Assembly: GCF_027944005.1 (NCBI RefSeq)
Contig: NZ_AP027204.1
Span: 992,001-1,056,000, forward strand
Direction of reading: 5' to 3'
DNA length: 64,000 nucleotides
Source of the DNA: Polynucleobacter sp. SHI8
GTDB lineage: Bacteria; Pseudomonadota; Gammaproteobacteria; Burkholderiales; Burkholderiaceae
Under the pieces are notes generated by a model. The model saw nothing but the letters and a program-made list of their open reading frames with translations, was not told the DNA's origin and did no database searches. The translations under genes were made by a program, and so were the position numbers. Numbering within the stretch: the first letter of the stretch is position 1; each line of letters begins with the position of its first letter. This document shows positions 33,347 to 42,099 of this stretch, piece after piece.

Positions 33347-34839
33347 AGTCAGTTTGGATCGTTGATGACGATCAGTCCATTCGTTGGGTATTAGAAAAAT
33401 CTTTAACAAGAGAGATGATTCCTTTCAAAAGTTTTTCTAATCCAAATGATGTACTCGATGCCTTAGATAAAGAAAAGCCACAAGTGGTGATTTCTGATAT
33501 TCGGATGCCTAAAGGGAATGGGATTAACTTACTCCAACAGTTAAAGCATGATTATCCGAAACTGCCAGTGATAATCATGACGGCTTTTTCTGATATGGAC
33601 TCAGCAGTTGCATCTTTTCAAGGCGGGGCATTTGAGTACATTACAAAGCCCTTTGATATCGCAACTGTGATGAGCATTATCCAACGTGCCATATCAGAAA
33701 GTAAAAGTGCGGAAGAGATTAGAACTCAATTTGCGCCAACTGGTTTGCAGAGCAAAAATATAGTTCCAGAATTAATTGGACAAGCACCTGCCATGCAAGA
33801 AATATTTCGGGCTGTGGGTCGGTTGTCGTCATCGAATGCCACAATCCTCATTACTGGCGAGTCAGGCACTGGTAAAGAGTTGCTTGCGCGTGCACTGCAC
33901 AAGCATGGTTCACGTGCGAATACTCCCTTTATGGAGCTTAATTTAGCGGCGATCCCTAAAGATCTCATTGAAGGGGAATTATTTGGTTACGAAAGAGGTG
34001 CAGTTCCCAATGCCAACACAATGAAACGTGGGCAAATTGAGCTGGCAGATGGTGGCACCTTGTTTCTTGATGAAGTTGCGGATATGCCTTTATCGATTCA
34101 AAGTTCATTACTGCAATTATTAGAAAATGGTAAGTTTTACCGGATTGGTGGCAATGTTCAACTGCAAGCGAATGTCAGAATCATTGCATCGAGTTATCAA
34201 AATTTAGAAAATTTAGTTGCTAATGGACTTTTCAGAGAAGACTTATTTCACCGATTAAATGTGATTCGGTTAAGACTGCCGTCACTACGAGATCGTCTCG
34301 AAGATATTCCGATTTTGACGCAGCATTTTTTAGGAATGAGTGCGCGACAATTAAATGTCAAGGCGAAGGTGTTATTGCCTGAAACGATTGAAGCATTATC
34401 CAAGCTACCGTTTCAAGGTAATGTGCGCCAACTTCAAAGTATATGTCATTGGCTAACCGTGATGATCTCTGCGCCTGAGATTCGTGCAATGGATTTACCA
34501 CGTGATTTAACCTATCCACCACCGTTGTCTAAACCTGTCATGAGTCGTGGTGGGGATGTTATGCCTACCTTTACTGAGGGCCAAGATTTGAGTGCTTCCA
34601 CTCATTTTGCTGCCCCATCTGGAGGGGGCAAGTGGGATCAGCAATTACATTTGATTGCCAAAAAGATGTTGGAGGATGGTCGTGAAAATGTGTTTCAAGA
34701 ACTATTGCAACAATTTGAAAAGACCCTGATTGAAGCTGCACTTGAGACTACCAGAGGAAGAAAAGTAGAAGCTGCCGAGCGCTTAGGTATTGGACGCAAT
34801 ACGATTACGCGAAAATTACAAGAATTAGGTATTGAATAG
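33343..34839 (+). CDS. ntrC: Nitrogen regulator NtrC (GlnG) with altered sigma-54 contact loop
   Basis: Response regulator of the nitrogen response, 498 residues. Receiver domain with Asp52 and Lys102, an AAA+ central domain with Walker A GESGTGKE (172-179) and Walker B FLDE (Asp243, Glu244), arginine residues 299 and 304 in the FREDLFHRLNV stretch, and a C-terminal Fis-type helix-turn-helix (about 465-496, AAERLGIGRNTITRKLQELG). The GAFTGA loop that contacts sigma-54 in ordinary NtrC reads GAVPNA at 219-224, and the usual WPGNVREL reads FQGNVRQL. It may therefore not be a standard sigma-54 activator. It is translationally coupled to ntrB. Confidence 0.93.
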   Translation: MKSVWIVDDDQSIRWVLEKSLTREMIPFKSFSNPNDVLDALDKEKPQVVISDIRMPKGNGINLLQQLKHDYPKLPVIIMTAFSDMDSAVASFQGGAFEYITKPFDIATVMSIIQRAISESKSAEEIRTQFAPTGLQSKNIVPELIGQAPAMQEIFRAVGRLSSSNATILITGESGTGKELLARALHKHGSRANTPFMELNLAAIPKDLIEGELFGYERGAVPNANTMKRGQIELADGGTLFLDEVADMPLSIQSSLLQLLENGKFYRIGGNVQLQANVRIIASSYQNLENLVANGLFREDLFHRLNVIRLRLPSLRDRLEDIPILTQHFLGMSARQLNVKAKVLLPETIEALSKLPFQGNVRQLQSICHWLTVMISAPEIRAMDLPRDLTYPPPLSKPVMSRGGDVMPTFTEGQDLSASTHFAAPSGGGKWDQQLHLIAKKMLEDGRENVFQELLQQFEKTLIEAALETTRGRKVEAAERLGIGRNTITRKLQELGIE

Positions 34840-34844
34840 ACGGC

Positions 34845-35687
34845 TTATTTTTCGATGGTAAGAATCACAGGCGCGTGATCTGAAGGCTGTTCCCATTTTC
34901 TGGGGACTTTATCAACGCTACAGGCCGTACAATTTTCTTTTAGCTCTGGGGAGACCATCACATGATCGATGCGCATACCTGCATTGCGACGAAAGCCCAT
35001 CATACGGTAATCCCACCAACTAAATGATTTAGGTTCTTGCTCAAATAAACGAAAACTATCGATGAGTCCTAATTCTTGAAATTGACTAAAAAAAGCACGC
35101 TCTTCTGGAGATACTAAATTTTGTCCCACCCATGCTTTTGGATCATGAACATCTTGATCCTCAGGAGCAATATTAAAATCGCCCATTAAGACCAGGCGAG
35201 GATGTTCTTGTAGTTGAGTTGAAAGGTAGGTTTTTAAAGCGCCTAGCCATTGCATCTTATAAGCAAACTTATCACTTTCAGGGGATTGTCCATTCGGGAA
35301 GTAGCCGCAGATCATGCGTATTGGGGGAGTTTCTTTAAAGTGAATCGTGCTGGCAATGAGGCGTTGCTGTTCATCTACAAAATCTGGGATATTTTTTTGT
35401 ACTTGTATAAAGGCTGTTTCAGGATCTTGATACAGTTGTGCTAAAGAGGATTTTCGTACAAGTAGAGCAACACCGTTATAAGTTTTTTGACCAAGAGGTA
35501 AGCTATAAAATCCTGCTTGTTCAAGTTCCTGAGTCGGGAACTTATCATCCGTTATTTTTAATTCTTGAAGACCGATCAAATCAATCGATTGATGATTCTC
35601 ATCGCAGAGTTTTAACCATTGCAATAGATGGGGTAATCTCACCTTGAGTGAGTTCACGTTCCAGGTAGCAACTCGAATCATCGACAT
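34845..35687 (-). CDS. xth: Exodeoxyribonuclease III
   Basis: AP endonuclease and 3'-exonuclease of base-excision repair. Motifs are VATWNVNSLKVRLPHL, LIGLQELKITDDKFP (metal-binding Glu), MGDFNIAPEDQDVHDP, and the C-terminal MRIDHVMVSP and SDHAPVI. From the ATG at 35687 the length is 280 residues; an ATG six bases later (35681) is equally possible. The frame extends a few codons into the prlC stop, which argues against the upstream ATG at 35699. It follows prlC with five bases between the stop and this start. Confidence 0.94.
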   Translation of the reverse strand: MSMIRVATWNVNSLKVRLPHLLQWLKLCDENHQSIDLIGLQELKITDDKFPTQELEQAGFYSLPLGQKTYNGVALLVRKSSLAQLYQDPETAFIQVQKNIPDFVDEQQRLIASTIHFKETPPIRMICGYFPNGQSPESDKFAYKMQWLGALKTYLSTQLQEHPRLVLMGDFNIAPEDQDVHDPKAWVGQNLVSPEERAFFSQFQELGLIDSFRLFEQEPKSFSWWDYRMMGFRRNAGMRIDHVMVSPELKENCTACSVDKVPRKWEQPSDHAPVILTIEK

Positions 35688-35691
35688 CTGC

Positions 35692-37788
35692 TTAAGCACT
35701 TTCTTCTAATAAACCACCGTGTCTTAATAAAGCATCAATCTCTGGTGGACGACCTCTAAAGGCTTTGAAGGATTCTGCTGCAGAACGACTACCACCTACT
35801 TCGAGGATATGTTTGCGGTAATGAATACCAACTTCAGGATTTAAGATGGAACCAAAACTTGAAGCTTTTTCTTCGAAAGCGGCAAATGCATCAGCAGAAA
35901 GCACCTCAGCCCATTTATAACTATAGTAACCAGCAGCGTAACCACCGGCAAAAATATGGCTGAAGGAATGAGGCCAGCGCGAAATCGGTGACTGCTGTAA
36001 TACATGAATCTGTTGATTGATGGTGTTGGATAGGGCTAAGATGTCTGTCGGCTTTGCCTGAGCAGCATCAAAACTAGAATGGAGTTCCCAATCAAAACTG
36101 GCAAAGACAATTTGTCTGAGCGTGAAAAGACCATTCTGGAAATTTTTCGCTGCAAGCATTTTATTAAATAATGCTTGCGGTAAAACCTCAGCCGTCTCAA
36201 TATGGTGAGATAGTTTTTGAATCACCTCATAGTCCCAGCAGAAGTTTTCCATAAACTGACTAGGAAGCTCCACCGCGTCCCATTCCACACCATTAATGCC
36301 GGAAACGCCTAGAGCATCTACTTGAGTCAACATATGGTGCAAGCCGTGACCAAATTCGTGGAAGAGGGTAATGACATCATCATGACTGATGGTGGCTGAG
36401 CGTAATTGACCATTGACCGTAATTGGCGCAGGGAAATTACAAATAAGGTACGCTACTGGAGTTTGAACGTCGCCATTTTGCAGCAACATTCTGCCACGCG
36501 CATCATCCATCCAGGCACCACCCCGCTTACCACTGCGAGCATAGGCATCGAGATAAAAGTAGGCAACGATTTGGTTATTGTCATTTCGGACCTCGAATGA
36601 CTGCACATCCGCATGCCAAGTAGGTAATGTACTTGCTTGAATCTTCACCTGAAAGATAGTTTGGATGACATGAAATAAACCTTGAAGAACTTGATTAATC
36701 GGAAAGTATTGCTTGACATCATGTTCTGAGAATAAATATTTAGCTTGCTTGAGTTTTTCAGAAGCAAAACTAATATCCCAAGGTTCAAGAGATGTAATGT
36801 TTAATTCGGAAGAGGCAAATTGTTGTAACTCCTCTAAATCTCTTTTTGCACTTGCATGCGCGCGTGAGGCAAACTCACCGAGGAATGAGCGAACTTCTTT
36901 GACAGAACTTGCCATTTTAGTAACTATACTGAGTGCCGCATAGTTTTCAAATCCAAGAAGATGAGCTTCTTCACTGCGCAGTTTCAGTATGTCCAGCATG
37001 ATTTGGCTATTATCCCAATCCAAATTTCCATCAGCATATTGCGCCCCAAGTTCAGAAGCGCGGGTAACGTAGGCTTGGTATAAGGTTTGACGTAGCTGGC
37101 GATTGCGAGCAAATTGTTGGACAGGGTAGTACGAAGGAAACTTCAAATTAAATGCCCAACCCTCCTGATTATGAGCTATTGCTAATTCTTTTGCAGCAGC
37201 AAGAATATCCTCTGGAAGACCATCAAGTTCATGAAGATCTTTCACGACATGTAAAAAAGCATCAGTCGCATCGAGAACATGATCCGAAAAGGTTTTTGTG
37301 AGTTGGGCAAGATCTTCGGATATTTTTGCAAAACGAGGTTTTAATGCTTCAGGTAGTTCAGCACCACCTAATTGAAAATCCCGAATCGAGTTGGTAATGA
37401 CTTTTTGTTGAGCAGTGGTGAGCTGTTGCCACTGGTCTGACGTGTGGATTTTTTTATATTGTTCAAATAATTCTAAGCTTTGCTCAAAGGCGCTGGAATA
37501 GGCAGTTACTTCGGGCAACATTTTTGCATGAGCCGCTCGAAGATCAGTAGAGTCGACCACACTAGTGAGATGATTGACCACACCCCAGGCTCGACCTAAT
37601 GCTTGATTTGTTTCTTCCAGAGGCACAATCAGGTTATCCCAAGTTGGAGCAACCTGGAGTGCGATTGCTTGATCTAAGGATTGATGAGCAGCTTGAAGCA
37701 AGCTAGAAATCGCTTCTTCAATATGGGCAGGTTCGATAGCCGAGTAATTGGGTAAATCATGACCCATTTCTAATAAAGGATTGCTCAT
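35692..37788 (-). CDS. prlC: Oligopeptidase A (M3 metallopeptidase)
   Basis: Cytosolic zinc oligopeptidase that degrades peptides, including cleaved signal peptides. Full length at 698 residues. The zinc site HEFGHGLHH starts at His477 with Glu478, and the third ligand lies further on in the expected helix. Other signatures are NFPAPITVNGQLRSATISHDD (in two parts) and FAGGYAAGYYSYKWAEVLSADAF. It lies between folD (13 bases upstream) and xth on the same strand. Confidence 0.95.
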   Translation of the reverse strand: MSNPLLEMGHDLPNYSAIEPAHIEEAISSLLQAAHQSLDQAIALQVAPTWDNLIVPLEETNQALGRAWGVVNHLTSVVDSTDLRAAHAKMLPEVTAYSSAFEQSLELFEQYKKIHTSDQWQQLTTAQQKVITNSIRDFQLGGAELPEALKPRFAKISEDLAQLTKTFSDHVLDATDAFLHVVKDLHELDGLPEDILAAAKELAIAHNQEGWAFNLKFPSYYPVQQFARNRQLRQTLYQAYVTRASELGAQYADGNLDWDNSQIMLDILKLRSEEAHLLGFENYAALSIVTKMASSVKEVRSFLGEFASRAHASAKRDLEELQQFASSELNITSLEPWDISFASEKLKQAKYLFSEHDVKQYFPINQVLQGLFHVIQTIFQVKIQASTLPTWHADVQSFEVRNDNNQIVAYFYLDAYARSGKRGGAWMDDARGRMLLQNGDVQTPVAYLICNFPAPITVNGQLRSATISHDDVITLFHEFGHGLHHMLTQVDALGVSGINGVEWDAVELPSQFMENFCWDYEVIQKLSHHIETAEVLPQALFNKMLAAKNFQNGLFTLRQIVFASFDWELHSSFDAAQAKPTDILALSNTINQQIHVLQQSPISRWPHSFSHIFAGGYAAGYYSYKWAEVLSADAFAAFEEKASSFGSILNPEVGIHYRKHILEVGGSRSAAESFKAFRGRPPEIDALLRHGGLLEESA

Positions 37789-37801
37789 GTGGGGGGTGTT
37801 C

Positions 37802-38653
37802 TTAATGGTGGAAATGAGTGGCAGCTTCGAGGGTATTTTGTAACAGCATCGTAATTGTCATCGGGCCTACGCCGCCAGGTACAGGAGTAATCCAGCCAGC
37901 AACATATTTGACCTCATCAAAATCAACATCGCCACATAATTTACCATCGGGTAAACGATTAATACCGACATCAATGACAACTGCACCTGGTTTGACCATA
38001 TTGGCAGAAATCATTTTTGGAATACCGGTTGCCACCACCAAAATATCTGCTTCTTTGGTATGGGTTGCAATATCTCTTGTTTTGCTATTACAAATAGTGA
38101 TGGTTGCACCTGCTTGTAAAAGCAGCATAGCCATCGGTTTACCCACGATATTGGAGGCTCCGACGATAACCGCTCGAGCACCACGAATCGGGTAATCGAT
38201 ACTTTCTAAAATCTTCATACAACCATATGGCGTGCAGGGTTTAAAAAGAGGTTTGCCAGTCATTAAGGCGCCGGCATTCGCCACATGAAAGCCATCGACA
38301 TCTTTGAGAGGATCAATCGCCTCCAACACCAGATGAGTATTAATATGAGCAGGCAGAGGCAGCTGTACTAAGATGCCATGAATCTTTGAGTTTTGATTGA
38401 GTTCTTGAATATGATGGAGTAATTTCGCTTCAGAGATATCGCTGGGTAACTGAATCAGCTCAGAATAAATATTCGCCTCTGCGCATGCTTTGACTTTATT
38501 TCTGACATAAATTTGACTGGCAGGATTCTCGCCCACGAGGATAACTGCAAGACCTGGTTTGGTACCTTTTGCAGTCAGAATAGCCGCTGAGGTTGCAATT
38601 TCAGCACGAATTTGCTTTGAGAGAAGAGTACCATCTAAAAGTTTAGCGGGCAT
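37802..38653 (-). CDS. folD: Bifunctional methylenetetrahydrofolate dehydrogenase/cyclohydrolase FolD
   Basis: Interconverts 5,10-methylene- and 10-formyl-tetrahydrofolate with NADP. The 283-residue protein shows GLAVILVGENPASQIYVRNK (with the catalytic Lys just after, in VKAC), GILVQLPLPAHIN, KDVDGFH, PCTPYGCMKIL, the NADP-binding VGASNIVGKPMAMLLL and ITPVPGGVGPMTITML. It lies between the FixJ-like regulator and prlC, the neighbourhood seen in other Burkholderiales. Confidence 0.97.
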   Translation of the reverse strand: MPAKLLDGTLLSKQIRAEIATSAAILTAKGTKPGLAVILVGENPASQIYVRNKVKACAEANIYSELIQLPSDISEAKLLHHIQELNQNSKIHGILVQLPLPAHINTHLVLEAIDPLKDVDGFHVANAGALMTGKPLFKPCTPYGCMKILESIDYPIRGARAVIVGASNIVGKPMAMLLLQAGATITICNSKTRDIATHTKEADILVVATGIPKMISANMVKPGAVVIDVGINRLPDGKLCGDVDFDEVKYVAGWITPVPGGVGPMTITMLLQNTLEAATHFHH

Positions 38654-38660
38654 AAATCAA

Positions 38661-39296
38661 TTAAATTTTTTCGGACAAAGCCAAGCGGAGTAGATCGGCC
38701 ACCGTACTGACATTGAGTTTTTCCATAATATTGGCGCGGTGAGCTTCTACAGTTTTAATCGAGATGGTTAAATCATCAGCGATTTGTTTATTAAGACGAC
38801 CTGCCACAATACGCTCGAGTACCTGACGTTCTCTACCGGTGAGTTTTGATAACAAGCTTTGATTATTTTTCTGTAAAGAGGCTTCTTTGTATGAGCTTCT
38901 GGCAGTGGCAAGCATTTTATCCACCAAGTTTTGTAACTCATTCTCTTTAAAAGGTTTTTCAATAAAATCGATAGCACCTTTTTTCATCGTAGTCACTGCC
39001 ATGGAAACATCGCCATGACCAGTAATAAAGGAAATCGGCATTGGAATCGACTCTGCAATCAAATGCTCTTGCAGTTCAAGGCCTGACATGCCAGGCATTC
39101 TGACATCTAGAATCGCGCAAGCAGTGACATCACGATCTGATCCAGTAACCGCTTGTAAGAAGCGCTCCGCACTACTAAAGCATTTTACTAAATAGCCGTT
39201 ACTTTCCAGCAACCAGCTAAGAGAGTCTCGAACGGCTTCATCATCATCAACAATATAAATAATTTCTTTGGGTTTATCTGTATAGATGGTATTCAT
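38661..39296 (-). CDS. FixJ/NarL-like response regulator
   Basis: A 211-residue two-domain regulator. Receiver domain with acidic pocket VDDDE, phospho-acceptor Asp64 in CAILDVRMPGMSG and Lys114 in FIEKPFKEN, followed by a LuxR-type helix-turn-helix (LTGRERQVLERIVAGRLNKQ, then KTVEAHRANIMEKLNVS). The LTGREREVL start and the IKTVEAHR recognition helix are typical of the FixJ/TtrR subgroup. It follows its kinase by 57 bases, so the two are one system. Position next to the PDH operon suggests control of aceE-aceF-lpdA, which is inference. Confidence 0.92.
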   Translation of the reverse strand: MNTIYTDKPKEIIYIVDDDEAVRDSLSWLLESNGYLVKCFSSAERFLQAVTGSDRDVTACAILDVRMPGMSGLELQEHLIAESIPMPISFITGHGDVSMAVTTMKKGAIDFIEKPFKENELQNLVDKMLATARSSYKEASLQKNNQSLLSKLTGRERQVLERIVAGRLNKQIADDLTISIKTVEAHRANIMEKLNVSTVADLLRLALSEKI

Positions 39297-39353
39297 ACGT
39301 AACCTTGACTAAAAAATAAAAAATAAAAGTGTCTATGGCAATAATAACGGTTT

Positions 39354-42011
39354 TTATTCATTCTCCGCAGAAGTTTCTTGGCTCTTTAACGGGGGTATTA
39401 GATAATTTTCTAAAGGCAACAAAATGGTGAAGGTACAACCATTCAAATGATCCAGTTGTTGCGTGTTATCTTGGGGCTGATCAGAGTTCGTTTGGAAGTT
39501 GTTTTCTGCCATTAAACGGCCTTCATGAGATTCAATAATCGACCTACAAATGTTGAGTCCCATACCCATACCTTCTTCTTTTGTACTAAAAAAAGGATCA
39601 AAAATTTGTTCAGCGATTTCTGCGGCAATTCCTTTACCACTATCGATAATCCGAATTCTCAGCATCGGTTGTTGAACATTATTCTCCATGTCTGCAATGA
39701 CCTTAATTGGAGGCGCCTTGCCACGACGGGAGCGAGGATACTGATCGCACATACTATCGATGGCATTTTTAATGAGATTGACAAGAACTTGTTCAATCAA
39801 AATAGGGTCAACAAAACACTCAGGTAAATTCGGTAAAAGTGATTTTTCAATATAAAGACCCTGACGGTTTGCCTCAATCTCAGCGAGTTCGATTGATTGA
39901 TAGATAATTTGTTCGAGGTGACAAGATTGACGTTGTGGTGCACTTCTTTTAACAAAATTGCGGATTCGTTGAATAATCGTTCCAGCCCTTAATGCTTGGG
40001 TACTCACTTTTTCAATCGCGGGAATAATTTCTTGATCAATTTGGGGATCATGTTTTGCGCGCAGACGATTCATCAGCCCCATACAGTAATTGTTAATTGC
40101 GGCAAGGGGTTGATTCAATTCATGCGCAATCGATGAGGCCATTTCTCCCATCGTGGTTAAACGACTCGAAAACTGCAGTTTTTCTTCTTGTATGCGTAGA
40201 CTGTCTTCAGTTAAGCGACGTTCCGTAATATCTGTGGTGATCAGCATTTGTGCAAGATGGCCATCTGTCCAAGGAATATAACGTCTTCGGACTTCATACC
40301 AATTGGGATTATCAGGTATTTGTACCTCCCTAGAGTCGCCAATGATCGGCGTAAGAACCGCGGATGGAAGGCCGGCAAAACCGTCCACATTGTCCTCATC
40401 AAGATCAAGATTGTTTTCAGAAAACGCTTCGCTACCAAGAAGTAGATGATGTGCATGAGGAGTGGCATCAAACATTTCTTGGTATAAATTATTGGAATAC
40501 AGCATTTCACCTGTTTTTGGGTTAACGACTGAAATACCAGCTGTTAAACCTTCTAGCACAGTAATAAAACGTTGTTGAGAGATTGCCAATTCATCACGAA
40601 TACGACGTGGTTCTGAAATATCAACCAGGGAAGCGATCCAGCCCGTTTGTTTATTTTTAGCATCGACCATGGGGGAAACATAGTTTCTGACAAAAATCTT
40701 TTTACCTTGTCGATTCGTCAGAATCGCTTCAATACCGTTGGGAGGGCCAAAATTATTTTTAAAGGCATCCTCCAGTTTCATGGAGTTAGATTCTTCATCG
40801 GCCTTGGCCCAAAATGGAAAAGGCGGCTTTAATCCCTGTAATTCCTCACTACTCCAGCCGACCAATTTAGAAAAAGCAGGGTTGACATAACTAATACTGC
40901 CATCCAATTCATGAACACGAAGTCCCACGGGCATAGATTCTTCAATGGCTCTTCTAAAGTTAGTTTCATTAATCAGACTTCGTTGAATATCTTGTCTAAA
41001 TTTCATTTGTCGCCAAATGGACCAAAAGCTCCAAATTACATAGGAACATAATCCAATCACTAGCCAGAAGAGCATTTGAAAACTAAGATTACTTGGCAGA
41101 GGATAGCTCTCACCTTGAAGGATGATATTGTCAGCAAATTTTGTTAATTTGATTTGATAAGTACTATGATTTTTCGCCAATGATCTATTACTTTGTGAAT
41201 AAATCATTTGACCTTGATTATCCAAAATAGAGAAGCGATGACGCGCCAAAATATCCTTCGGGATAATTCGATTGATCAACAATGGTACAGAATACAGGAC
41301 GGCGATATTTTGCTGTTGTTCAGCGTATTTTGCAGCGGGTTGAACATACCAAAATACAATGGAGCGCTCTTGATTAAAGTTCGGATTTTTACCCTTTAGT
41401 TCTAAATTGATAAAACTTGAGTAAGTTCCTCTTCCGGAGGCTTGAGCATCTTTGAGAGTGGCTTGTAAAGCCTTATTTAATTGTGCCGCAATGGATGGAT
41501 CATAATTCCAATCCCCTTCATCGATTTGCGGAAACACAACCGAATTCTTTGACGCTTGATTGTTCGATTGAATCAATAAAAGTTCATTATGTTTATTGAT
41601 TAAAGAGCTAGCGATTCGATAAAAATCTTTATTCCATTTTGAGTCGTTTGAAAACCGAAGGTTTTTAGTAATATTGACAAGTTCTTCTTCATTTTGTTCA
41701 AAATTAATTTGTAATCGTTGCTCTGCATAAGCGATTTCACGATAAAAGATAATTTCTGCTTGTTCGTTTTCTTGAGATGATAAAGACCACAAAATTGCAA
41801 ACATAGCCAACATAAATAACATGATGGCAATAATCGGCATGTATAAATAATCAACAGATTGTTGACTTAGTTTTTTTTTCAAAGACCTTGGTTGAAGCCA
41901 TTTTTTGATTTGACTAAAAGAGAAGGTAGGCATTTTCTTCATAGGGCTTATTTTGCTTGAACTGTCGTTTATAGGTTGAATTATTTGACATATTTTCATA
42001 AATAATTTCAT
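39354..42011 (-). CDS. PAS-domain sensor histidine kinase (FixL-like)
   Basis: An 885-residue membrane kinase. TM1 is at about 57-78 and TM2 at about 310-333, enclosing a large periplasmic sensor region. Two PAS domains follow (about 350-470 and 480-600), then HisKA with His630 in SSIAHELNQPLAAINN and an ATPase domain (NLIKNAID, DSGKGI, GMGMGLNICRSI). HELNQPL is the FixL/DctB-type motif. No haem-binding signature was recognised in the PAS domains. The start is uncertain: ATGs at 42011, 41999, 41942 and 41933 precede TM1 without a clear ribosome binding site. It is divergent from aceE, with an 88-base shared control region. Confidence 0.9.
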   Translation of the reverse strand: MKLFMKICQIIQPINDSSSKISPMKKMPTFSFSQIKKWLQPRSLKKKLSQQSVDYLYMPIIAIMLFMLAMFAILWSLSSQENEQAEIIFYREIAYAEQRLQINFEQNEEELVNITKNLRFSNDSKWNKDFYRIASSLINKHNELLLIQSNNQASKNSVVFPQIDEGDWNYDPSIAAQLNKALQATLKDAQASGRGTYSSFINLELKGKNPNFNQERSIVFWYVQPAAKYAEQQQNIAVLYSVPLLINRIIPKDILARHRFSILDNQGQMIYSQSNRSLAKNHSTYQIKLTKFADNIILQGESYPLPSNLSFQMLFWLVIGLCSYVIWSFWSIWRQMKFRQDIQRSLINETNFRRAIEESMPVGLRVHELDGSISYVNPAFSKLVGWSSEELQGLKPPFPFWAKADEESNSMKLEDAFKNNFGPPNGIEAILTNRQGKKIFVRNYVSPMVDAKNKQTGWIASLVDISEPRRIRDELAISQQRFITVLEGLTAGISVVNPKTGEMLYSNNLYQEMFDATPHAHHLLLGSEAFSENNLDLDEDNVDGFAGLPSAVLTPIIGDSREVQIPDNPNWYEVRRRYIPWTDGHLAQMLITTDITERRLTEDSLRIQEEKLQFSSRLTTMGEMASSIAHELNQPLAAINNYCMGLMNRLRAKHDPQIDQEIIPAIEKVSTQALRAGTIIQRIRNFVKRSAPQRQSCHLEQIIYQSIELAEIEANRQGLYIEKSLLPNLPECFVDPILIEQVLVNLIKNAIDSMCDQYPRSRRGKAPPIKVIADMENNVQQPMLRIRIIDSGKGIAAEIAEQIFDPFFSTKEEGMGMGLNICRSIIESHEGRLMAENNFQTNSDQPQDNTQQLDHLNGCTFTILLPLENYLIPPLKSQETSAENE

Positions 42012-42015
42012 ATTA

Positions 42016-42030
42016 TGATAAATATTATCA
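42016..42030. promoter_or_regulatory. Palindrome between the sensor kinase and aceE
   Basis: TGATAA (42016-42021) and TTATCA (42025-42030) flank ATA, directly upstream of the kinase ATG at 42011 and about 70 bases before aceE. It is a candidate operator for either gene. The region is very AT-rich, so weight is limited. Confidence 0.35.
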
Positions 42031-42099
42031 AGATATGAAAAAAAACTTGTGTTTAACTAATCTAAATTTAGAATATGAGAAATTAATAAGGAGATCAAA

